From CAXMQS01 sp964195995 (GTDB lineage Bacteria; Actinomycetota; Acidimicrobiia; Spongiisociales; JAOTWH01): DNA of 15,001 nt. Made by a program: the position numbers and the translations under genes. The stretch lies in assembly GCA_964195995.1 (NCBI GenBank), contig CAXMQS010000014.1:1-15001 (forward strand), written 5' to 3'. Of the stretch, positions 1 through 5,809 are shown piece by piece. The notes under the pieces were generated by a model that was not told the DNA's origin, made no database searches, and worked only from the letters and a program-made list of their open reading frames with translations. Positions within the stretch are counted from its first letter, which is position 1; each line of letters opens with the position of its first letter.

Positions 1-1
1 G

Positions 2-724
2 TTCGTCCTCGGCGAGAACCAGCCTGCCAGTAACCACAACGCGGGAATGCTGGCCTTCGGCCCCGATGGCTATCTCTACGTTGGTCTCGGCGACGGTGGC
101 GGTGCCAACGATCAGTTCGGAAACGGCCAGCGCACGGACACCCTGCTCGGCACCATCCTCCGGCTCGACATCGATGGCGCCGATCCCTACGCGGTGCCCC
201 CTGACAACCCCTTCGTCGGCGGCGGCGGCGCTGCTGAGGTGTGGGCGTATGGCCTGCGTAACCCATGGCGGTTCTCCATCGATGGCGACGTGCTCTACAT
301 CGGCGACGTTGGTCAGAACGACCGGGAAGAGGTCGACGTGATTCCCTTGAGTGCCGCCGGCACCAACTTCGGCTGGCCGATCTTCGAAGGGACCGCCTGC
401 CTTGGGGGCGACGAGTGCCAACAGGGCGACTTCACCGGTCCGATCATCGAGTTCAATCATGCCGAGGGCTGTTCCATCATCGGCGGGCCTGTCTATCGGG
501 GCGAGGCCATCCCTGAGTTGACGGGGCACTACTTCTATAGCGATTGGTGCGGAGGCTTCCTGCGGAGCTTCCGGCTCGATGGCGACACCGCCGTCGACCA
601 GACGGACTGGACGCCTGACGTCGGCACGTTGGGCCAGGTGCTGAGCCTTGGGACCGACGGCGCTGGCGAGATCTACGCCATGAACGCCGAGGGCTATCTC
701 TACAAGTTCGTGCCTGTGCGGTGA
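2..724 (+). CDS. PQQ-dependent sugar dehydrogenase-like protein, 5' partial
   Basis: This is the C-terminal 240 residues of a glucose/sorbosone dehydrogenase (GSDH/soluble aldose dehydrogenase) six-bladed beta-propeller; the reading frame is open at the left edge from base 2, so the ATG at 47 is internal. A His-Asn pair at 35-40 (His12 of the fragment) precedes FGPDGYLYVGLGDGGG and matches the catalytic-base region of soluble glucose dehydrogenase. YGLRNPWRF further on matches the family's PQQ-contacting Arg-Asn. Several cysteines in the last third (CLGGDEC, EGCSIIGG, DWCGG) are shared with the next gene and may form disulfides in an exported protein. The family oxidises aldoses with PQQ, but many members have no known substrate. 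It ends in TGA overlapping the GTG start of its paralogue by four bases, so the two are probably co-translated. The signal peptide, if any, lies outside the window. Confidence 0.88.
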   Translation, partial: FVLGENQPASNHNAGMLAFGPDGYLYVGLGDGGGANDQFGNGQRTDTLLGTILRLDIDGADPYAVPPDNPFVGGGGAAEVWAYGLRNPWRFSIDGDVLYIGDVGQNDREEVDVIPLSAAGTNFGWPIFEGTACLGGDECQQGDFTGPIIEFNHAEGCSIIGGPVYRGEAIPELTGHYFYSDWCGGFLRSFRLDGDTAVDQTDWTPDVGTLGQVLSLGTDGAGEIYAMNAEGYLYKFVPVR

Positions 725-1944
725 GATGGTCGTTGCTGTTGGTCCTTGTAGTTGCCGTTGCTGGATGCGGCAGTGACGACAGTCCCACCTCCGTCGGGCT
801 GGCGCCCAGCACGACCCTTGCGATACCGCTGCCGGACGAGCCCCCACCAGCGGCGTCGCCCCTGCTCGGCCTCTCGGCTGAACTGAGCGGCCAGTTCGAA
901 GAGCTCACATGGGTTGGCGCCCCGCTCGGTGACGATCGGTTGTTCGTCATCGAGAAGCGAGGCGTTGTCAAGGTCCGCATCGATGGCGACTGGAGTACCT
1001 ACCTCGACCTCAGTGGCTTGGTCAGCTCGGATGGGCCCGAGCTTGGAATGGTCGGTCTTGCCTTCCACCCCAACTTCGCCGACAACGGTCGCTTCTTCGT
1101 CTACTACACGAACGTCGCGGAGGATTCCCGCGTCGTCGAGTTCGCCGAGACCCGCTTTCGCACCGCTCCCGACCCGACGCCACCCAAGATCGTCCTCGCC
1201 GTCGATCAGCCCCAGGAGTGGCACAACGGCGGCACGCTCCACTTCGGACCGGACGGCTACCTGTGGCTCTCTCTCGGCGACGGTGGGGGCATCAGCGACA
1301 AGTACGAGAACGGCCAGGACTCCAGCACTCTTCTTGGTGCACTGTTGCGGATAGACGTCAACGATGGTGAGCCCTATGCCATCCCGCCGGGGAACCCGTT
1401 CGTCGACGGTGGGGGAGCGCCCGAGGTGTGGGCCTATGGCCTGCGTAACCCATTTCGGTTCTTCATCGACCCGATAGACAGGCTCGTCTACATCGCCGAT
1501 GTCGGCCAGGAGAAGTGGGAAGAAATCAACCTCGTTGAGTTATCGGAGCCTGGACGCAACTTCGGCTGGCCCATCGCTGAAGGCACCGAGTGCTACGTCC
1601 ACATCCTGCTCGACCCCAGGCCGGCGTCCGTCCCATGTTCGATGGACGGGCTGACCGGCCCAGACCTTGCATACCCGCATGGATCTGCGTGTTCCATCAT
1701 CGGCGGTCCGGTGTATCTGGGGCAGGAGATTCCGGAGCTCTACGGGCATTACCTATACGCGGACTGGTGCGCCGGCTGGCTGCGGTCGATCAAAGTTGAA
1801 GGGGGAGTGATCGTCGACCGTATGGACTGGTCCGAGGATCTTGGCGCGCTCGGGCGGATCACGACTGTGGGCACCGACGGCAGCGGCGAGCCTTACATCG
1901 TGACCGGCGAGGGCCAGGTCTATCGGGTGGTACCGCGGCGTTAG
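721..1944 (+). CDS. PQQ-dependent sugar dehydrogenase-like lipoprotein
   Basis: A 407-residue complete paralogue of the preceding gene. The GTG start is chosen because it forms a GTGA overlap with the upstream stop and gives a perfect lipoprotein signal: MRWSLLLVLVV followed by lipobox VAGC, with Cys16 as the lipidated residue, then a Ser/Thr/Pro-rich linker. The mature protein is therefore expected to be anchored on the outer face of the membrane. The body is a GSDH-type beta-propeller: His168 in WHNGG (putative catalytic base), FGPDGYLWLSLGDGGG, Arg242-Asn243 in YGLRNP, and a Cys-rich blade near residues 290-360 (CYVH, PCSM, ACSIIGG, DWCAGW). A PQQ-dependent aldose oxidation role is inferred from the family; the physiological sugar is unknown and some homologues may not bind PQQ. 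It ends 51 bases before the NurA ATG and is probably the last gene of its transcription unit. Confidence 0.9.
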   Translation: MRWSLLLVLVVAVAGCGSDDSPTSVGLAPSTTLAIPLPDEPPPAASPLLGLSAELSGQFEELTWVGAPLGDDRLFVIEKRGVVKVRIDGDWSTYLDLSGLVSSDGPELGMVGLAFHPNFADNGRFFVYYTNVAEDSRVVEFAETRFRTAPDPTPPKIVLAVDQPQEWHNGGTLHFGPDGYLWLSLGDGGGISDKYENGQDSSTLLGALLRIDVNDGEPYAIPPGNPFVDGGGAPEVWAYGLRNPFRFFIDPIDRLVYIADVGQEKWEEINLVELSEPGRNFGWPIAEGTECYVHILLDPRPASVPCSMDGLTGPDLAYPHGSACSIIGGPVYLGQEIPELYGHYLYADWCAGWLRSIKVEGGVIVDRMDWSEDLGALGRITTVGTDGSGEPYIVTGEGQVYRVVPRR

Positions 1945-1959
1945 GTGGTAGCGGGCGAA

Positions 1960-1988
1960 TTACACGCGTGTCACTCATCCGCTACCAT
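1960..1988 (+). promoter_or_regulatory. Candidate leaderless promoter of the nurA-herA-sbcD-sbcC operon
   Basis: TTACAC at 1960-1965 and TACCAT at 1983-1988 are separated by 17 bases and resemble -35 and TANNNT-type -10 boxes. The ATG at 1996 lies only seven bases after the -10 element, the spacing expected if transcription starts at or next to the start codon, and no Shine-Dalgarno sequence precedes that ATG. Leaderless genes are common in actinobacteria. The -35 match is weak, so this is an inference. Confidence 0.45.
1962..1971. repeat. 10-bp perfect palindrome in the NurA promoter region
   Basis: ACACGCGTGT is an exact inverted repeat that overlaps the proposed -35 box of the repair operon. 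Its location would suit an operator, but it is short and could occur by chance in GC-rich DNA. It does not match the actinobacterial LexA box (GAAC-N4-GTTC). Confidence 0.35.
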
Positions 1989-1995
1989 CGTCCGC

Positions 1996-2931
1996 ATGCC
2001 ACGCCTTGTGGTCGAGCCCTGGTCTGCGGAATACGGCGGTCCGCTCGACTTCGAAACCGATCCAGATGAAGCTCCAGCTGTCGTTCAGGGGAGCGAAGGC
2101 CCGTGGGAGCCGATGGCCGTGCCGGCCAGCCTCCCGTCCGTTGTCGCGTTCGTCGACGGTGTGAGGCGGCCAGACGCCCGTCTTACCGTCGACGAGGGAG
2201 GGTCCGCACTCCCGATCCCCGGTGTCGCCGGCTCCTACGCCGTCGGCGCCGTCCGCTGGTACCCCGAGGAGCGTCGATCAGAGTTCGACGAGATCCGCAT
2301 CGAGCGCGTCGCCGTTTGTGGCGAGGGAGCGAGCGTTGAGCTGCCGCCGGTTGGGCCGGGCCTGTTGTACACGTCGATGTCGTCACCGGAGCGCAGCGTG
2401 CAATCGTTAGTGCAGACTTTTCATGGCGCGATGCGCGTCGCTGAGGACGATCTGGCGGAGGACTTGGCCAGGGCCGGATACCTGGTCTTCGCCGACGGGC
2501 CCATCAACACGCTGTCGGCGTTGCGCAAGGTTGGATACATCAAGACCCACCGGGTCTCGTATCTCCCTCCCGAACTCATCGGGATCATTCCCGAGCTCGA
2601 CGGCGGGCAGCGAACGCCCTTCTTCCGCATCCCCGACTACAAGCGCAACTCGTGGTATCTGCGGCTCCGCGACTTCCCCGACGGGCACTCGTGGTCGGGG
2701 GTGGTGCGGTGCGAGGTGGCGCACGCCGTCGGCGACGAGATGACCGTCGAGCTCGCCAACATATCGACGACGGTGCTCCCTATGTTGGCGTCGGAGGCCT
2801 TCCGCGACCCGCGCGCTCCCCAGAACCTGGTTCCGATCGCCGGCCTCGAGAGAGAGTTGCGGCGCCGGCTCGGAGCCGCTCCCTTGATCCATCGCTTCGT
2901 GACCGAGGCCGTGCAGCAGGTGGCGGTATGA
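1996..2931 (+). CDS. nurA: NurA-type 5'-3' nuclease
   Basis: A 311-residue NurA-domain nuclease. In archaea NurA is a Mn-dependent 5'-3' exo/endonuclease that binds the HerA hexamer and resects DNA ends. Seen here: VAFVDGVRR with the motif I Asp54, LVFADGPI with Asp167, YIKTHRVSYLP (Lys183, His185), RIPDYKRNSWYLRL, and the C-terminal DPRAPQNLVPIAGLERELRRRLG typical of bacterial NurA proteins. The ATG at 1996 is preferred over an in-frame GTG at 1945: the extra 17 residues (GELHACHSS and so on) look non-coding, and a TANNNT box sits seven bases upstream. The TGA overlaps the HerA start as ATGA, giving one-to-one translational coupling with its expected partner. Function is by family and context; no activity can be proven from sequence. 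Confidence 0.85.
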   Translation: MPRLVVEPWSAEYGGPLDFETDPDEAPAVVQGSEGPWEPMAVPASLPSVVAFVDGVRRPDARLTVDEGGSALPIPGVAGSYAVGAVRWYPEERRSEFDEIRIERVAVCGEGASVELPPVGPGLLYTSMSSPERSVQSLVQTFHGAMRVAEDDLAEDLARAGYLVFADGPINTLSALRKVGYIKTHRVSYLPPELIGIIPELDGGQRTPFFRIPDYKRNSWYLRLRDFPDGHSWSGVVRCEVAHAVGDEMTVELANISTTVLPMLASEAFRDPRAPQNLVPIAGLERELRRRLGAAPLIHRFVTEAVQQVAV

Positions 2932-4643
2932 GCGACGCCGTGGGCCGGGTAGTAGCCCATCGTCACTCGACTACGCAGGAGTATCGGGTAGTCATCGACG
3001 ACGACCAGTACCTGCAGCTCGACGACCTCGTCGTGGTGCGCACCCTTGTTCCCAAGGCCGGCGAGGTGCAGACATACGGGATCGTGACCGAGGTCGAGGC
3101 GACCTACGAGGGGGCGACATTCGAGAGCGACACGCGGCTGATCGCCGAGAAGGGCATCCTCCCTGCCGCCAAGGTGCGTTCGGCTGAAGTGGCCGTAACC
3201 CGGGTCGACCCCGAGCTGTGGGTGGCTCCCGACCCTGGCGGCGTCGTGGAACGAGCGACAGGGGCGGAACGATTGCGCGCTCTATACGCCGACACCATGG
3301 GCCGCGCCCTTCCCGTCGGCATCGCCAGGGACGGCGAGCCGGTGTACGTCGATCTCGACTTCTTCGATGGGCGCACCGGCGGTCACATGTCCATCTCGGG
3401 CATCAGCGGCGTTGCCACCAAGACCTCGTTCGCCCTCTTCTTCCTGAGGATGTTGACCGGAAGGCCCGACATCGTTCAGGAGGCCGCCAACAACCTTCGA
3501 GTGTTGGTCTTCAACGTCAAGGGAGAAGATCTCCTCTACCTCGATCAGCCCAACAAGTTCTTCACGCCCGAAGCAGAGCAAACCTGGCTCTCGCTCGGCG
3601 TTACGCCGGGACCGTTCCCGTCGGTGTCGTTGTGGGCACCGCCTCGGGCCAACTCGGGAGACGCCGTCGTTCCCGACACCGGCGGGCGCACCGAGGGCGT
3701 TGACGCCTTTCGGTGGACCCCGCGCGAATTCATCGATGAGGGTTTACTGCAGTTCCTCTTCACCGATGCCACCGACAACCGGAATCAGATCCCGTTCGTT
3801 GAAGAGAGAGTGCGGTCTCAGCTGCAGCGCTTCGCCGTAGACGTCGCAGGCGAACCGGGAGCGGTCGTGTTGCGCGACCCCGCAGAAGGACACCGCAGGG
3901 GCGACTCGGTGACCCCGGGCAAGGGAGAGCGCGTCATCCGCGACCTTGGCTCGCTCGCCGAGGCCGTTGCAGAGTTCATCGACCCCGACGAGGGTGAGCC
4001 AGATCAGAAGTGGTCTGGCCGGGTGCAGCCGGGAACCGTCTCGGCCTTCATGCGCCGTCTCTACGCCGCCGAGAGCAGGTTGGGCCGTCTGGTAGGGGCG
4101 GGGGAGAGCAGGCGCATCGATCGTTCAGCCTCCCAGGTCACGGTCGTCGCCATCCAGTCGCTGCACGACCTCGGCCAGCGCTTCGTCGTTGGGGCACTCC
4201 TTGCCGAGACCTTCGGCGAGAAGGAACGGTCCGGGCAGCGGCTGCCGCTGTCGGTCATCGTGCTCGATGAGCTCAACAAGTACGCCCCTCGAGAGGGCCA
4301 GAGCCCCATCAAGGACATGCTCATCGACATCGCCCAGCGGGGCAGGTCGCTTGGAGTCCTCCTCGTCGGCGCCCAACAGACCGCGTCACGTGTCGCCCAG
4401 GAGGTTTTGGAGAACGCGGCGTTGCGGGTGGCGGGCCGTCTCGACGCCGCCGAGGCCGAGCGAGCCGAATACGGGTGGATGCTGCCGTCGACGCGGGCGC
4501 GGGCGCGCCTCTTGAAACCGGGGACCATGGTCCTGAGCCAGCCGTCGATCCCGGTTCCGCTCGTTCTTGAATTCCCCTTCCCGCCGTGGGCTACCCGCAA
4601 GGAGGAGGTCGCCGCCGAGGGCGATCCGTTCGAGGGGCTGTGA
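2928..4643 (+). CDS. herA: HerA-like DNA translocase ATPase with HAS-barrel domain
   Basis: A 571-residue member of the FtsK-HerA superfamily of hexameric DNA pumps. An N-terminal HAS-barrel (about residues 1-95) is the NurA-docking element in archaeal HerA. The P-loop near residues 158-167 reads SGISGVATKTS with Lys165. It departs from GxxxxGK[ST]: Thr replaces the Gly before the Lys. Walker B is VIVLDELNKY with Asp447-Glu448. A following RGRSLGVLLVGAQQTAS and a later EYGWMLPSTRARARLLKPG complete the HerA-type core. The ATG at 2928 is chosen because it overlaps the NurA stop as ATGA, has AGGTGG at 2918-2923, and starts right at the HAS-barrel; a longer open frame from 2652 would run through NurA. 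It ends overlapping SbcD by GTGA. It is expected to drive DNA translocation for NurA during end resection. Confidence is high for the family, moderate for the process. Confidence 0.87.
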   Translation: MSDAVGRVVAHRHSTTQEYRVVIDDDQYLQLDDLVVVRTLVPKAGEVQTYGIVTEVEATYEGATFESDTRLIAEKGILPAAKVRSAEVAVTRVDPELWVAPDPGGVVERATGAERLRALYADTMGRALPVGIARDGEPVYVDLDFFDGRTGGHMSISGISGVATKTSFALFFLRMLTGRPDIVQEAANNLRVLVFNVKGEDLLYLDQPNKFFTPEAEQTWLSLGVTPGPFPSVSLWAPPRANSGDAVVPDTGGRTEGVDAFRWTPREFIDEGLLQFLFTDATDNRNQIPFVEERVRSQLQRFAVDVAGEPGAVVLRDPAEGHRRGDSVTPGKGERVIRDLGSLAEAVAEFIDPDEGEPDQKWSGRVQPGTVSAFMRRLYAAESRLGRLVGAGESRRIDRSASQVTVVAIQSLHDLGQRFVVGALLAETFGEKERSGQRLPLSVIVLDELNKYAPREGQSPIKDMLIDIAQRGRSLGVLLVGAQQTASRVAQEVLENAALRVAGRLDAAEAERAEYGWMLPSTRARARLLKPGTMVLSQPSIPVPLVLEFPFPPWATRKEEVAAEGDPFEGL

Positions 4644-5809
4644 GGATTCTCCACACCTCGGACTGGCACGTTGGCAAGCGCCTCGGTCGCTATGACCGGA
4701 GCGACGAGTACGCCGCCGTCATCAACGAGGTGGTTGGTGTTGCCGACGATGGCGGCGTCGACCTGGTGGTGCATTCGGGGGACCTCTTCGACCGCCCGCA
4801 GCCTCCGATCGACGCCCTGCGACTGGCGTTCGACGGTCTCAGCAGACTCACCGCAGGGGGCACGCGCCCCGTCGTCGTCGTCGCCGGGAACCACGACTCA
4901 CCCGACCTGTTCGAGACGCTGGCGCCGTACATGGCCCCAGCCGGCATTCACCTCGTAGGCGACATAAAGCCTCCCCAAGACGGCGGCCTGGTCGAGGTCG
5001 ACACCGCCAGCGGCAGGGCGGTCGTCGCGTGTTTCCCGTTTCTGCGCCAGGGAAGGGCAGTCGACTTCATGGCCGAGACGGGTCGTTGGTACGGCGCGTA
5101 CGCCGATCGGGTGCGCTCGATTACTGAGGCCTACTCGGAGGCGGCGCTGGAGAGAGCGGGCGGCGACGGCATCGCCATCCTGGCGGCGCACTTCCTGGTC
5201 ACCGGTGCCCGGGTCGGCGGTCACGGCGTGCCGCGCGGCGAGCGCGAGCTGCACATGGGCGAGGCTTACGCCGCAACCGCGGCCTCCATCCCGCCATCGC
5301 TCGGATACGTGGCGATGGGCCACATTCATGCGCCACAGCCCGTTCCCGGCGCCAATGTCCCCGCCGAGTACGCCGGCTCGCTGCTGCCCCTCGACTTCGG
5401 CGAAGCCGGCGAGGCCAAGCGAGTGGTTGTCGTTGACGTTGAACCGGGCCTTCCCGCCTCGGTCACCAGCGTGCCGCTGGCGTCGGGGCGTCCGCTGGTC
5501 CGAGCGACTGGTGACTGGGATGAGCTGGCGGCCAGGACCGATCTGGCCGACTGCTACGTCGATCTCGTCGTCACCACCGACGGTCCGGATCCCGGCCTCG
5601 CCGACCGGGCGCGGCTGGCTTTCCCCTATCTCGTCAAGGTGCGAGCGGACTTCGAACGACCGGAGGTCGAGCGGCGGTCCCGCCACGGGCGTCCGCTGAC
5701 CGAGCTCTACGGGGAGTTCTGTGTCGAGCACCACGGTTCGGAACCGAGCGCTGAGATCGCGGCTGCGCTGAACGAACTGCTCGAGGAGGTCGGCGTTGCG
5801 TCCTCATAG
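4640..5809 (+). CDS. sbcD: SbcD/Mre11-type DNA double-strand-break nuclease
   Basis: A 389-residue calcineurin-like phosphoesterase of the SbcD (Mre11) family. With SbcC it forms the Mn-dependent nuclease that opens hairpins and trims protein-blocked or broken DNA ends. All five metal-binding motifs are present in order: SDWHVG (Asp8, His10), SGDLFDR (Asp48), AGNHDS (Asn84, His85), LAAHFLVTG, and MGHIHAPQP. The C-terminal part carries the usual capping and SbcC-contact region. The GTG start at 4640 overlaps the HerA stop as GTGA and places the protein exactly at the family N-terminus (RILHTSDWH); an upstream in-frame GTG at 4586 would add 18 residues inside HerA. The end overlaps SbcC by 14 bases, a tight coupling expected for the two subunits of one complex. 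Confidence 0.95.
   Translation: MRILHTSDWHVGKRLGRYDRSDEYAAVINEVVGVADDGGVDLVVHSGDLFDRPQPPIDALRLAFDGLSRLTAGGTRPVVVVAGNHDSPDLFETLAPYMAPAGIHLVGDIKPPQDGGLVEVDTASGRAVVACFPFLRQGRAVDFMAETGRWYGAYADRVRSITEAYSEAALERAGGDGIAILAAHFLVTGARVGGHGVPRGERELHMGEAYAATAASIPPSLGYVAMGHIHAPQPVPGANVPAEYAGSLLPLDFGEAGEAKRVVVVDVEPGLPASVTSVPLASGRPLVRATGDWDELAARTDLADCYVDLVVTTDGPDPGLADRARLAFPYLVKVRADFERPEVERRSRHGRPLTELYGEFCVEHHGSEPSAEIAAALNELLEEVGVASS
5785..5789 (+). promoter_or_regulatory. Ribosome binding site fixing the TTG start of sbcC
   Basis: GGAGG lies six bases before the TTG at 5796, inside the 3' end of sbcD. It supports TTG as the true SbcC start, since the next in-frame candidates lie within the conserved N-terminal ATPase lobe. 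Confidence 0.7.

Noticed and set aside
2652..2927. N-terminal extension of the HerA frame by 92 codons
   Set aside because: It runs through conserved NurA sequence in another frame and is an Arg-rich shadow; the ATG at 2928 with an ATGA overlap fits the family.
1996..4643. HerA-NurA as an anti-phage defence module
   Set aside because: HerA-NurA pairs do occur in defence systems, but here they are coupled to SbcCD and surrounded by housekeeping genes, without integrase, transposase or other defence genes, so a repair role is more likely.
4061..5734. Two long minus-strand frames (4061-4894 and 4898-5734)
   Set aside because: They lie fully antisense to well-conserved herA and sbcD, show no recognisable domain, and have compositions typical of GC-rich shadows.
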